Source of the DNA: Bacillota bacterium
Lineage (GTDB): Bacteria > Bacillota > Clostridia > Lachnospirales > Lachnospiraceae
Assembly (NCBI GenBank): GCA_029224465.1
Contig: JAQXUQ010000010.1
Location: 1 to 64,000, forward strand
Length of the DNA: 64,000 nt
Direction: 5' to 3'
Shown here: positions 55,828 through 64,000 of the stretch, one piece after another
Layout: every line of letters starts with the position of its first letter
Position numbering within the stretch: the first letter of the stretch is position 1
Made by a program: the position numbers and the translations under genes
Notes under the pieces: model-generated
The model's input: only the letters and a program-made list of their open reading frames with translations
Databases searched by the model: none
Told to the model about the DNA's origin: nothing

Positions 55828-57234
55828 ATGACTAAGAAAAATCATGAGACCGAAGACCATAAATTCCATCAGCGCAGAATACCGCGGCAGCTGCGAAGAA
55901 TTGCAGGGTTTGCTGTCCTCTCTTTCTGTCTTTCCGCCGTCCCTGCTGCAGGTGTTTGTCTTCCGCTCCCCGGTGCCGTCCTTGACGTTTCTGCATCTGC
56001 TGCCGTGATTCATTTCGACGGCAACGGCGGTAGCGGATCGATGGCGGACTATACGCTGAAAGACGGAAAAGGGACACTGCCGGCGAATGTTTTTACGAAA
56101 AAAGGCTATGTCTTCAAGGGATGGGCGGAAGATCCGTCCGCAGTTGACTATACGTACGAGGATCATGCGTCGGTAAGCGGCGCTTCGTCCATGACGCTTT
56201 ACGCCCTGTGGGAACCGAAGATGTACATTGTGCACTTCGATAAAAACGGTGCGGACTACGGGAAGATGCCCGATACCTACGCGCTCTACGATGACAACAT
56301 CGAACCCGGAGAAAACATGTTCCTTCGTTTCGGCTATAATTTTGCCGGCTGGGAAGACGAACAGGGAAACAAGTACGGAATTGCGGAATCGATCCCCACG
56401 CTCTCTGACGGGGATACCGTTTCCGACAAGTTGATTACGCTGGATTCCGGGAAGCCAAAGAATAAAAAATACTCGTTCCGCAGTACGCAGGGATCGGTTG
56501 TTTTCAAGGAAAACGGGCGCATGTACGCAGTGACCGCGGCAGGCATCAACGACAGTGCCTACTATAAAGGCGATCTCTCCCACTACGAAACCGTGGTAAC
56601 CAAATATGATCTCGAAACCGGAAAGGCCGTAGCCCGCGCGAGGAATCTCAAAATCGACCATGGAAACGGTATCTGTTACAATCCGGACAACGGTCACATT
56701 TATATTGCGGAGGGCGGTACGCTGAAGAAATATCCGTCCGGCGTCATGGAACTGGACAGCAGTCTGAAAAAGGTTAAAGACTGGAAGTTTCCGCTGCTCT
56801 CCCACATCTGGGCAATTGCGTATAATGACGGACACTTTTATGTGATCGGTAAAAACGACAACAGCCGCAATTCCTTCTGTGTCCTGAACACCAACATGCA
56901 GACTCTGTCCATCAGCGACGCGGACGGCTACTACGGCGATACGTTCAGCTCGCAGGGGATCGCCGCCGATGACAACTTCATCTACGCGGTCAGCGCGAGC
57001 TTCAAGTCTTATGAATGGAAAAGCAAACAGAGAATCAACGTATTTACGCATGACGGCGCCTATATCGGCTGCTGGCAGATTGATATTCCCTATGAAGCCG
57101 AAGACATCACGGTCATCGACGGCACCGCTTACATCAATACAAATGAAAAACAATATTCCAGCATATACAAGGTTGAACTGCCGTCCGTTACGCTCAAGGC
57201 TGTCTGGAAAAAGGCAGGCAGCAAAAAGCGCTGA
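55828..57234 (+). CDS. Secreted InlB B-repeat protein with propeller-like domain
   Basis: An exported protein of about 468 residues. A long basic N-region and hydrophobic core (IAGFAVLSFCLSAVPAAGV) form a signal peptide. Two beta-grasp B-repeats (Flg_new/InlB type) follow: VIHFDGNGGSGSMADYTLKD...YVFKGWAEDP...MTLYALWEP, and IVHFDKNGADYGKMPDTYAL...YNFAGWEDE. The remaining 290 or so residues look like a beta-propeller (KYDLETGKAVARARNL, ICYNPDNGHIYIAEGGTLKK, FIYAVSASFKSYEWKSK). No sortase motif or anchor is seen, so it is probably released. ATG 55828 has GGAGG rather far upstream (about 15 bases). TTG 55825 is an alternative. Confidence 0.8.
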   Translation: MTKKNHETEDHKFHQRRIPRQLRRIAGFAVLSFCLSAVPAAGVCLPLPGAVLDVSASAAVIHFDGNGGSGSMADYTLKDGKGTLPANVFTKKGYVFKGWAEDPSAVDYTYEDHASVSGASSMTLYALWEPKMYIVHFDKNGADYGKMPDTYALYDDNIEPGENMFLRFGYNFAGWEDEQGNKYGIAESIPTLSDGDTVSDKLITLDSGKPKNKKYSFRSTQGSVVFKENGRMYAVTAAGINDSAYYKGDLSHYETVVTKYDLETGKAVARARNLKIDHGNGICYNPDNGHIYIAEGGTLKKYPSGVMELDSSLKKVKDWKFPLLSHIWAIAYNDGHFYVIGKNDNSRNSFCVLNTNMQTLSISDADGYYGDTFSSQGIAADDNFIYAVSASFKSYEWKSKQRINVFTHDGAYIGCWQIDIPYEAEDITVIDGTAYINTNEKQYSSIYKVELPSVTLKAVWKKAGSKKR

Positions 57235-57262
57235 GCGATAAACTTCCGCTCGTAAAACAAAA

Positions 57263-57310
57263 GGCTGCGGTACGAAGATTCCTTCCGGTTTCTCCGCGCC
57301 GCAGCTCTTT
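57263..57310. terminator. Bidirectional terminator between convergent genes
   Basis: GGCTGCGG pairs with CCGCAGC over a 28-base loop. CTCTTT follows on the plus strand and CTTTTGTTTT on the minus strand. It separates the B-repeat gene from the small minus-strand ORF. Confidence 0.6.
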
Positions 57311-57331
57311 GCATGTAAGCGGTATATTCAA

Positions 57332-57460
57332 TTATTCGTCTCTGCTGCCCGGAATTTCATCAAACGCGGACGTCGCGACCGCTGATATCACAGCAGCCAG
57401 AACTCCGACAAGCGCCATCCCTGCAAACACAGCCAGAGCAACGATAACCCCAACCGGCAT
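57332..57460 (-). CDS. 42-residue hydrophobic peptide
   Basis: A short ORF of 42 codons with a good ribosome binding site (GGGGG about eight bases before the ATG). The peptide is one membrane helix, MPVGVIVALAVFAGMALVGV followed by LAAVISAVATS, and an acidic tail (AFDEIPGSRDE). It starts 31 bp downstream of the SEC-C gene in the same direction and is followed by a terminator. The clean signal and hydrophobic design suggest a real small membrane protein. No family is recognised. Confidence 0.55.
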   Translation of the reverse strand: MPVGVIVALAVFAGMALVGVLAAVISAVATSAFDEIPGSRDE

Positions 57461-57490
57461 AATCCATTCCCCCTTTTCCAGATATAGTGC

Positions 57491-58000
57491 TCAGACGTTT
57501 CTACCGTGACATTTCTTATACTTCTTGCCGGATCCGCACGGGCAGGGATCATTCGGATAAATTTTCTTCCCCTTCACAATCGTACCGGACTTCTTCTGCT
57601 CAAGATACAGCTTGTGCTGCGTCTCCTTGTCGAAGATCGCATCCCATTCCGGCAGACCGTACAGCCATTCCGCTTCTGCCGCAACCATGTTCTTGTAAAG
57701 CTTCTCCTTGTCAAACGCAAGGGAAACCTCTGTATCTTCGGTCAGATCATTTTCAATCGGATTCGGCGTCTTTAAGGAATCGTTGATGCCGTCAAGGAAA
57801 CCGACCATAAATTCGATCGAATTATCGTATTTTTGCGCAAGTTCGCGGACCGTGCCCTTCACTTCCTCGTCAGGATTCTTCAGAAGCTCTGCGTAGATAT
57901 TCTTCTCCTTCAGAAAATAGTCACTCCAGAGCTTCTGGAGCTGCCCCTGATCCGCTTTCTCGTTATAGGCTTTCGCGCGCCATTCTTCGAGTAAACCCAT
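57491..58000 (-). CDS. SEC-C motif protein
   Basis: A 169-residue protein. The first 140 residues are helical and charged with no recognised domain. The C-terminal 22 residues are a SEC-C zinc motif ([17 protein letters not shown]), the same element that ends SecA and binds SecB or ribosomes. Stand-alone SEC-C proteins are likely accessory factors of secretion, translation or metal handling. A TTGCCC-17-TAAAAT promoter lies upstream, overlapping the dapL terminator. Confidence 0.88.
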   Translation of the reverse strand: MGLLEEWRAKAYNEKADQGQLQKLWSDYFLKEKNIYAELLKNPDEEVKGTVRELAQKYDNSIEFMVGFLDGINDSLKTPNPIENDLTEDTEVSLAFDKEKLYKNMVAAEAEWLYGLPEWDAIFDKETQHKLYLEQKKSGTIVKGKKIYPNDPCPCGSGKKYKKCHGRNV

Positions 58001-58068
58001 TATTCTTGTTCCTCCGAATAATTCTCAATGCATTGCCGCAAAACAAAACGCTCCCCGGCAACGAAAAT

Positions 58069-58097
58069 ATTTTAGTACAATTCCGGCCGGCGGGCAA
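58069..58097 (-). promoter_or_regulatory. Possible SEC-C gene promoter
   Basis: On the minus strand TTGCCC (58092-58097), 17 bp, then TAAAAT (58069-58074). The -35 box lies inside the dapL terminator hairpin. Confidence 0.4.
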
Positions 58098-58132
58098 GCC
58101 CGCGGCAGACTATGCCACGCTGTGCCGGCCGG
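58083..58132 (-). terminator. GC-rich hairpin after dapL
   Basis: CCGGCCGGC pairs with GCCGGCCGG around an inner stem-loop (CGGGCTTGCCCG). AATTGTAC follows instead of a T-run, so termination may be partial. Confidence 0.5.
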
Positions 58133-58148
58133 CTGCTGCACCATGTAA

Positions 58149-59366
58149 TTACAGCTCTTTGATTCTGCGCATCGCTTCCTGCGAATTTTCATACGTGCCA
58201 AAGCTCGTCAGACGGAAGAAATGCTCACCCGAAGGTCCGAATCCGGATCCCGGCGTTCCGACTACATGTGCCTTATCCAGCAGATAATCAAAGAATTCCC
58301 AGGAGGTCATCCCCTGCGGCGCCTTCAGCCAGATGTACGGGCTGTTCACTCCGCCGTAGACCTCGTAGCCCATGTCCCTGAGACTTGTTTTAATGAAAGA
58401 CGCGTTCTTCATGTAACGTCCGACCATCTCTTTGATCTGGCGTTTGCCGTCTTCTGTATAGCAGGCCTCGCCGGCGCGCTGTACAATGTAAGGAGCGCCG
58501 TTATATTTGGTTCCGTGGCGGCGCGCCCAGAGGCTGTACAGGTCATGTCCGTTCGCGTCTTTCAGGTCCTTCGGGATAATCGTCGCACCCAGACGCAGAC
58601 CTGTAAACGCGGCGTTCTTGGAGAAGGACTTGATCTCGATGGCACAGGTTCTCGCGACTTCACACTCGAAAATCGAATGCGGGATGTTATCCTCGCAGAT
58701 ATAGGCTTCATAAGCGGAATCAAAGATGATCACTGCTTTGTTTTCATTTGCATAGTCAACCCAGGCCTGCAGCTGGTCTTTATTCAGCGCCGTACCGGTC
58801 GGGTTGTTCGGAGAGCAGATATAGATGATATCCGGTGTTCTGTCCGGAAATGCCGGGCAGAAGCCGTTTTTCTCCGTGCAGGGCATGTAGACGACATCGC
58901 TCCAGCGCGTTGTCTTACTGTCATATTCACCTGTACGGCCTGCCATTACGTTGGAATCCACATAGACAGGATAAACCGGGTCGCAGACCGCAATCACGCT
59001 GTCCTTCTCGAAAATCTCCTGAATATTCCCGGAGTCACTCTTGGCGCCGTCGGAAACAAAGACCTCGTCGTCCGCAATCTCACAGCCTCTTGCTCTGTAA
59101 TCATTCTCCGCAATCGCATGACGCAGAAATTCGTAGCCGAGGTCGGGCGCGTAGCCGTGAAACGTTTCCGGCCTGCCCATTTCATCTACAGCCTTGTGCA
59201 GTGCCTCAATAACCGCGGGCGGCAGCGGCTGCGTAACATCGCCGATTCCCATGCGGATCAGCGAAACATCCGGATGCTCTGCCATATACGCGTTCGTCTT
59301 CTTCGCAATCGTGGAAAACAGATAGCTTCCCGGTAACTTCAAATAATCCCTGTTCGCCTGAAACAT
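58149..59366 (-). CDS. dapL: LL-diaminopimelate aminotransferase
   Basis: A pyridoxal-phosphate aminotransferase (class I fold) that converts tetrahydrodipicolinate directly to LL-diaminopimelate in lysine and peptidoglycan synthesis. It has about 405 residues. Signatures are MGIGDVTQPLPPAVIEALH, YICSPNNPTGTALNKDQL and the PLP lysine in IEIKSFSKNAAFTGLRLGA. The start at 59366 (MFQANRDYLKLPGSYLF) follows GGAGG by five bases. It stands 26 bp downstream of dapF, the next enzyme of the same pathway. Confidence 0.97.
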   Translation of the reverse strand: MFQANRDYLKLPGSYLFSTIAKKTNAYMAEHPDVSLIRMGIGDVTQPLPPAVIEALHKAVDEMGRPETFHGYAPDLGYEFLRHAIAENDYRARGCEIADDEVFVSDGAKSDSGNIQEIFEKDSVIAVCDPVYPVYVDSNVMAGRTGEYDSKTTRWSDVVYMPCTEKNGFCPAFPDRTPDIIYICSPNNPTGTALNKDQLQAWVDYANENKAVIIFDSAYEAYICEDNIPHSIFECEVARTCAIEIKSFSKNAAFTGLRLGATIIPKDLKDANGHDLYSLWARRHGTKYNGAPYIVQRAGEACYTEDGKRQIKEMVGRYMKNASFIKTSLRDMGYEVYGGVNSPYIWLKAPQGMTSWEFFDYLLDKAHVVGTPGSGFGPSGEHFFRLTSFGTYENSQEAMRRIKEL

Positions 59367-59392
59367 ATTCTCCTCCTGTATCAATGTTAAAA

Positions 59393-60280
59393 TCAGATTT
59401 CCAGCGTACCGTCAAAAACAGTTTCCGCCGGCCCCGTCATAAACACTTCATTGGTCTTCCGGTTCCATTCAATCAGGAGTTTTCCTCCCAGGACCTCGAC
59501 CGTGACTTTGTTGTCCGTAAGACCGTTCAGCACGCAGGCGACCGCTGTCGCACAGCAGCCGGTCCCGCAGGCAAGCGTTTCGCCGGTTCCGCGTTCATAG
59601 ACTCTCATCTTAACATAGTCCCTCGAAACAACCTGCACGAATTCCGTGTTGGTCCGCGCCGGGAAGTAAGGGTGATGCTCAAAGTCCGGCCCGATTCTGT
59701 CGATGTCCAGAGACGCCGTATCATCCACAAAAACAACTGCGTGCGGATTTCCCATCGAGACACAGGTCATGTGGTATGTTTTGCCCTGTACCGTGATCGG
59801 TGCGTCAATAACACGCTTTTCCCTGTCCGCGATAGAGGCAGAACGATCAGAAGGCAGAGACACCGGTATATCCTCCGCGTTCAGAATCGGCGCACCCATG
59901 TTGACTCTTGCCATGACCGCCTTCCCGTCTTTAACCGTAAGCTCGATCTTCTTGACTTTGCCCGCGCTGACAATATCAAAGTTTTCCGAATGGATCATCC
60001 CGTGATCGTAGACATACTTCGCGACGCATCGGATGCCGTTGCCGCACATCTCCGCACGCGTCCCGTCCGCGTTCCACATTTCCATTTCAAAGTCCGCGGA
60101 AGGCTCCTTGTCCTTTGCCGGATTGATAAAAATCACACCGTCTCCGCCGATGCCGAAATGCCGGTCGGACAGGCGGCGTACCAGTGCGGGTTTTTCTTCC
60201 TGCGGAATATGTTCGGTAAAACCGTTGACATACACATAGTCATTGCCGCAGCCGTGCATCTTCGTAAAATGCAGTATCAT
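59393..60280 (-). CDS. dapF: Diaminopimelate epimerase
   Basis: Converts LL- to meso-diaminopimelate, about 295 residues. The two catalytic cysteines lie in AEMCGNGIRCVAKYV and in ETLACGTGCCATAVA. The N-terminal block is FTKMHGCGNDYVYVNGF. The start at 60280 is placed on the ATGA overlap with nadE; the open frame reaching 60304 would add eight residues without a better ribosome binding site. With dapL it completes the branch to meso-diaminopimelate. Confidence 0.97.
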   Translation of the reverse strand: MILHFTKMHGCGNDYVYVNGFTEHIPQEEKPALVRRLSDRHFGIGGDGVIFINPAKDKEPSADFEMEMWNADGTRAEMCGNGIRCVAKYVYDHGMIHSENFDIVSAGKVKKIELTVKDGKAVMARVNMGAPILNAEDIPVSLPSDRSASIADREKRVIDAPITVQGKTYHMTCVSMGNPHAVVFVDDTASLDIDRIGPDFEHHPYFPARTNTEFVQVVSRDYVKMRVYERGTGETLACGTGCCATAVACVLNGLTDNKVTVEVLGGKLLIEWNRKTNEVFMTGPAETVFDGTLEI

Positions 60281-62205
60281 AATTGTTCCAGCTCCTTCAT
60301 CCACAGATTCCGCGAAGCGTCCGAAGGCATCCGAAAATCTCCTCTGGGCGATACCGCAACCGAACCGACCTTCGGGCCGTCCGGCAGGCAGGACCTTTTA
60401 AACTGCTGCGCGAAAAACCGTTTATAAAATGTCTTTTCCCACTGCAGGATCACATCATTGCTGTACACGCCGGCAAACGCGAGCTTTGCCTCTCTGTAGA
60501 TCTTGCGCGGCCGCTCTCCCGCCCGGAGAACATGGTAGAGGAAAAAGTCATGCAGCTCATACGGTCCCACAAGATCCTCGGTCTTCTGCGAAATGGTTCC
60601 ATCGCCGGTCGGCGGCAGAAGCTCCGGGCTGACCGGTGTATCCAGAACATCGAACAGGCATTTCGAGAGCTGCTCATCGCCGGTTGTCTCCGCGAAAAAG
60701 CGCACCAGATGCGATACCAGTGTCTTCGGCACCCCGCAGTTAACGCCGTACATCGACATGTGGTCGCCGTTGTACGTTGCCCAGCCAAGCGCAAGCTCGG
60801 AAAGATCCCCGGTACCGATGACGATGCCGCCCGCCTTATTCGCAAGGTCCATGAGCACCTGTGTGCGCTCCCTGGCCTGTCCGTTCTCGTAGGTGACATC
60901 GTGATTTTCCATATCCTGCCCGATATCCCGGAAATGCTGTGTCACGCTGTCGCGGATATTCACTTCAAGGAGCGTTGTGCGCAGCGTCTTCGCAAGTGTC
61001 AGCGCGTTGTGATAGGTACGGTCTGTCGTTCCAAAAGCCGGCATCGTGACTGCCTGAATGTTCTCTCTGGAAAGTCCGAGGAGATCAAACGCGCGCGCGG
61101 TGACAAGAAGTGCCAGTGTCGAGTCAAGTCCACCCGATACACCGATGACCGCGGCCTTGCAGCCGATATGGCTCAGCCTTTTTGCGAGTCCTCTGGCCTG
61201 AATATTCAGAATCTCTTCGCAGCGCCTGTTTCTGCCTTCCCTGTCGGAAGGGACAAACGGATGAGGATCAAAACAGCGCTGCAGTTTTGTCTCCACCTTC
61301 TCCATATGTACCGGGATGTGCAGATAGTCTTCCGGCTGCGCGGAAAAATAGGTTGTCATCCTCCGCCGTTCAAAGTTCAGACGGGAGATATCAAGGTCTG
61401 CATACGTCAATTTGTCGGAATTATACGGATTGTCGAAAATCGCGCGCTCCGAAAGCATCGTACCGTTTTCCAGCATCATGATGCGGCCGCCGAAAACAAT
61501 ATCCTGCGTGGACTCCCCGTCTCCCGCGCTGCAGTAAATGTAATCGGTCATTGTACGCGCGCTGACCGAGGAAAAAAGCATCCGCCGGTAATCATCCTTT
61601 CCGACCGTTTCATTGGACGCCGACAGATTGACAATGACATTGGCGCCCGCCATCGCATGTTCGATATCCGGCGCGTTGACAACCCACGCGTCCTCGCAGA
61701 TTTCCGCGGCTACTTCCAGATCTTTGATGCAGTCCACATCCAGAATGATTCTGCTTCCAAACGGAATCTGTCTGCCGCCGAAAGAAATGACTTCCGCTTT
61801 CGAAGGTCCCGGCGTGAACTGCCGCAGCTCATAAAATTCCGCGTAATTCGGAAGAAACCTCTTGGGAATAAACGCAAGAATCTGTCCTCCCTGCAGAACC
61901 GCTGCCGTATTATAAAGCTTTCCTTCCCATTCGAGCGGAAAGCCCGCGAAAACCAGCGCGTCATCTTCCTCTGTTGCCTTCGCGATCTGTTCGAGCGCAG
62001 CAGCAGCGCCGCGCAGCAGTTCATCCTGTAAAAACAGATCATGACAGGTGTATCCGGTAATGCACAGCTCCGGGAAAACAATGATCTTCGCGCCGTTTTC
62101 CAATGCTTCCTTATAAAGCGCGATGATCCGCTCCGCGTTACAGGCGGGGTCCGCAACCTTGATGGCAGGGACAGCAGCCGCCGCCTTAATGAATCCGTCT
62201 TTCAT
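60277..62205 (-). CDS. nadE: Glutamine-dependent NAD(+) synthetase
   Basis: The last step of NAD synthesis, 642 residues. The N-terminal nitrilase-type glutaminase domain (about 1-290) has the glutamate in IIVFPELCITGYTC, the lysine in IPKRFLPNYAEFYE and the cysteine in VAAEICEDAWV. The C-terminal synthetase domain carries the PP-loop GVSGGLDSTLALL and later GTGDLSELALGWATYNGDHM. The length is normal for the two-domain enzyme. It stands 40 bp after the small export protein and overlaps dapF. Confidence 0.97.
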   Translation of the reverse strand: MKDGFIKAAAAVPAIKVADPACNAERIIALYKEALENGAKIIVFPELCITGYTCHDLFLQDELLRGAAAALEQIAKATEEDDALVFAGFPLEWEGKLYNTAAVLQGGQILAFIPKRFLPNYAEFYELRQFTPGPSKAEVISFGGRQIPFGSRIILDVDCIKDLEVAAEICEDAWVVNAPDIEHAMAGANVIVNLSASNETVGKDDYRRMLFSSVSARTMTDYIYCSAGDGESTQDIVFGGRIMMLENGTMLSERAIFDNPYNSDKLTYADLDISRLNFERRRMTTYFSAQPEDYLHIPVHMEKVETKLQRCFDPHPFVPSDREGRNRRCEEILNIQARGLAKRLSHIGCKAAVIGVSGGLDSTLALLVTARAFDLLGLSRENIQAVTMPAFGTTDRTYHNALTLAKTLRTTLLEVNIRDSVTQHFRDIGQDMENHDVTYENGQARERTQVLMDLANKAGGIVIGTGDLSELALGWATYNGDHMSMYGVNCGVPKTLVSHLVRFFAETTGDEQLSKCLFDVLDTPVSPELLPPTGDGTISQKTEDLVGPYELHDFFLYHVLRAGERPRKIYREAKLAFAGVYSNDVILQWEKTFYKRFFAQQFKRSCLPDGPKVGSVAVSPRGDFRMPSDASRNLWMKELEQL

Positions 62206-62245
62206 GAAATCCCATTCTCCTTATCCGGCAGTGCAGAGCGTCCGT

Positions 62246-62737
62246 TTACCGGACAGCACCGACTCCTGCCGCCACCGCGCCGCTGAGCACTGCCATGATC
62301 ACGCCGGCAAGCGCGACGCCGCCCATGACCGCGACGATACTTTTCTTAAAATCCATGTCGAGGAAAGAAGACGCAAGCGTACCGGTCCATGCGCCGGTTC
62401 CCGGAAGCGGAATGCCGACAAATATAAGAAGCGCCCAGTAAAGTCCGCGTCCCGCGGAGCTCTTGAGCTTCTCGCCGCCTTTGTGTCCTTTCTCAAGACA
62501 GAAGGTGAAGAACTTTCCGATCACCCGTTTGTCCTTTCCCCACTCCAGAACTTTACGGGCAAAGAAGAAAATAAACGGTACCGGAAGCATGTTGCCGATG
62601 GCAATCAGGACATAGGCAAGCGGCAGGCTGAATGACGGGTCCGCCGCGTGATATGCCGTCGCGATGGGAACCGCGCCGCGCAGCTCTACAATCGGCACCA
62701 TCGAAATGAAAAATACGTATAAATAATGTTTCAGCAT
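62246..62737 (-). CDS. Small multidrug export family membrane protein (COG2426)
   Basis: A 163-residue membrane protein with about four hydrophobic segments. The family block is MVPIVELRGAVPIATAYH, followed by IGNMLPVPFIFFFARKVLEW and GIPLPGTGAWTGTLASSF. This is the Sm_multidrug_ex (COG2426) family, whose members are annotated as exporters on thin evidence. The PLPGTGAWTG loop is reminiscent of re-entrant loops of DedA/VTT proteins. Its start overlaps the hisC stop by seven bases. Confidence 0.85.
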   Translation of the reverse strand: MLKHYLYVFFISMVPIVELRGAVPIATAYHAADPSFSLPLAYVLIAIGNMLPVPFIFFFARKVLEWGKDKRVIGKFFTFCLEKGHKGGEKLKSSAGRGLYWALLIFVGIPLPGTGAWTGTLASSFLDMDFKKSIVAVMGGVALAGVIMAVLSGAVAAGVGAVR

Positions 62738-63852
62738 AAAATCTCCTTGAGTGCTGTAATCACCGCGTCCATCTGCTCGTCGGTTCCGATCGTGATGCGC
62801 AGATAATCGTCAATGCGCGGTCTGTCAAAACGCCGCACGATGATTTTTCTCTCCCGCAGTTTTAAAAACAGTTCTTTCCCTGCCATTTTCGGATGCCTTA
62901 CAAAAACAAAGTTCGTCATGGAATCCGGGAATACAAAACCAAGCTCCCGCAGCTGCGCTTGAAAGCGTTCTCTTGTACGGACAATCTTCTTTGTTGTCCC
63001 GTGGAAATATGTATCGTCCTTTACCGCGGCTGTACCAAGGAGGATTGACGGCAGATTCATTGTATAGGAATTAAACGAAAACTTCACGTCTTTCAGGCAG
63101 CGGATCAGCTTCTCCTGTCCGAGCGCGAATCCGATCCGCATGCCGGCCATCGCCCGCGATTTCGAAAACGTCTGCACAACCAGCAGGTTGTCGTACCGGT
63201 CAATCAAAGCCTGCGCGCTTGTCCCTCCAAAATCAATGTAAGCTTCATCGACAATGACGACGCAGTCCCTGTTCGCGCCGACAATCCGCTCGATTTCAGA
63301 AAGCGGCAGTTCTACACCGGTCGGCGCATTCGGATTCGGGAAAACAATCCCGCCGCAGCCCTTTTCCAGCAGATACCCGCCGTTCGCGGTGCAGGGCGCG
63401 TCTCCCGCGTAAGCCGCGCTTCCCGGAATATAATTTTCGGGATCAATCGTGAAATCTTCCCGCAGCGGCGCCAGCGTATACGGAATCCTGTACAGATCCG
63501 CCCACACATCATAAAAAGAATAGGTAATATCCGGAAACAGAATCTTCCGCCCGTTGGTAAAGAACGTCAGAAAGCTCATGGAAAGAACATCATCCGAGCC
63601 TACGCCGACAAAGACCTGTTCCGGTCTCACATGATAGCAGTCCGCGAGGGATTCCACAAGCATCGACGCGTCCATATCCGGATAGAGGCGCAGATCCGGC
63701 ATTTCGTTCTGGAAAACAGCCAGTGCTGTTTTGACGGCCGGAGAGGGCGGATACGGACACTCGTTTGTATTCAGCTTGATGACTGTCCGGTCCTTCGGCT
63801 GTTCTCCCGCGGTATAAGGCTCCACTTTACGTACAAGATTTTCCCACGACAT
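62731..63852 (-). CDS. hisC: Histidinol-phosphate aminotransferase
   Basis: A pyridoxal-phosphate enzyme of 373 residues for the seventh step of histidine synthesis. Motifs are KLNTNECPYPPSPAVKTAL, VGVGSDDVLSMSF, FPNPNAPTGVELPL, VIVDEAYIDF and the PLP lysine in VQTFSKSRAMAGMRIGFA. The ATG at 63852 follows GAGG by seven bases. No other his genes are in the window; isolated hisC-like genes may also serve aromatic amino acids. It heads the nadE-dapF-dapL unit. Confidence 0.93.
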   Translation of the reverse strand: MSWENLVRKVEPYTAGEQPKDRTVIKLNTNECPYPPSPAVKTALAVFQNEMPDLRLYPDMDASMLVESLADCYHVRPEQVFVGVGSDDVLSMSFLTFFTNGRKILFPDITYSFYDVWADLYRIPYTLAPLREDFTIDPENYIPGSAAYAGDAPCTANGGYLLEKGCGGIVFPNPNAPTGVELPLSEIERIVGANRDCVVIVDEAYIDFGGTSAQALIDRYDNLLVVQTFSKSRAMAGMRIGFALGQEKLIRCLKDVKFSFNSYTMNLPSILLGTAAVKDDTYFHGTTKKIVRTRERFQAQLRELGFVFPDSMTNFVFVRHPKMAGKELFLKLRERKIIVRRFDRPRIDDYLRITIGTDEQMDAVITALKEILC

Positions 63853-63877
63853 ATGTTTTCCTCTTTATACAGAAATA

Positions 63878-63920
63878 TCCGGCGGAAAACAAGCCCGCCC
63901 GCGCGGGTGCCTTCGCCGGA
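63878..63920 (-). terminator. Hairpin between the amino-acid ATPase gene and hisC
   Basis: TCCGGCG pairs with CGCCGGA and encloses a second GC-rich stem (CCCGCGCGGG). TTGTTTT follows the inner stem on the minus strand. It probably terminates the ATPase transcript. Confidence 0.6.
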
Positions 63921-63934
63921 ATATGTTCTATTCC

Positions 63935-64000
63935 CTACGCCAGAACCTTGGACAGGAAATCCTGGAGCCTCTGGTTCTTCGGATGTCCGAAGAATTCTTC
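63935..64000 (-). CDS. Polar amino acid ABC transporter ATPase, C-terminal end only
   Basis: The last 21 codons of a gene that continues beyond the window. The tail EEFFGHPKNQRLQDFLSKVL is the typical C-terminus of GlnQ/HisP-type ATPases. It is cut by the window edge, not broken. Confidence 0.75.
   Translation of the reverse strand, partial: EEFFGHPKNQRLQDFLSKVLA

Noticed and set aside
60283-62031. A 582-codon plus-strand frame opposite nadE
   Set aside because: Shadow of the GC-biased codon pattern of nadE; no recognisable protein features.

Overview
The window looks like chromosome from an anaerobic, medium-GC Clostridia bacterium, most probably Lachnospiraceae. The grounds are: strong AGGAGG-type ribosome binding sites; tig-clpP-clpX-engB order; an [FeFe] hydrogenase; an oxygen-sensitive class III ribonucleotide reductase; the GlgC/GlgD pair; LL-diaminopimelate aminotransferase (DapL); and several families typical of that group (DUF4364, DUF5685, DUF6056-like). 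I see no insertion sequences, phage genes, CRISPR arrays, tRNA or rRNA. It is mostly compact core genome with long, tightly packed transcription units.

Layout. 1-5.3 kb (minus): protein quality control, tig, clpP, clpX, then the ribosome-assembly GTPase engB/ysxC and a DUF308 membrane protein. 5.3-8.2 kb (minus): an ABC permease/ATPase pair without a binding protein, followed after 27 bp by a group B-type [FeFe] hydrogenase. 8.4-9.5 kb (plus): a DJ-1 family protein and a CBS-pair protein. 9.6-15.6 kb (minus): a maltodextrin unit (binding lipoprotein, two permeases, malQ, LacI-type regulator). 15.9-22.6 kb (minus): rho, then rarA, malic enzyme, DUF4364 and a DUF6056-like membrane protein. 22.7-25.2 kb (minus): glycogen phosphorylase with an elaborate leader. 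25.3-38.1 kb (minus): a run of twelve closely packed genes, from an XRE-cupin regulator and potABCD through DUF362, a GT-C-like membrane protein, a flavin reductase, nrdG, an unknown gene, an rRNA methyltransferase and a cysteine desulfurase. 38.1-41.4 kb: small ORFs and nrdD. 41.4-47 kb: a rhodanese-TtcA fusion, a dicarboxylate/glutamate symporter, a TVP38/VTT protein, azlCD and an alpha/beta hydrolase. 47-51 kb (plus): a heterodimeric ABC exporter behind a leader terminator. 51.2-53.2 kb (plus): a three-gene unit of unknown function (membrane zinc ribbon, DUF5685, J-domain protein). 53.4-57.2 kb (plus): glgC, glgD and a secreted B-repeat protein. 57.3-64 kb (minus): hisC, a small export protein, nadE, dapF, dapL, a SEC-C protein, a 42-residue membrane peptide, and the very end of a polar amino-acid ABC ATPase.

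How the parts connect. Glucan metabolism is spread over three loci: maltodextrin uptake and MalQ, glycogen phosphorylase, and GlgC/GlgD. The malE and glgP promoters share a near-identical palindromic sequence, GGWAACGGTACCG, which points to a common LacI-family regulator, perhaps the one encoded beside malQ. Sulfur transfer has a donor (cysteine desulfurase) and a plausible acceptor (rhodanese-TtcA). The class III reductase (nrdD) and its activase (nrdG) lie about 10 kb apart, with NrdR-box-like sequences upstream of nrdD.

The observations I consider most worth checking are the terminator-containing leaders of glgP and of the ABC exporter, the shared mal/glg operator, the DUF5685 gene with its two aspartate-rich motifs, the rhodanese-TtcA fusion, and the hydrogenase linked to an ABC transporter that lacks a binding protein.
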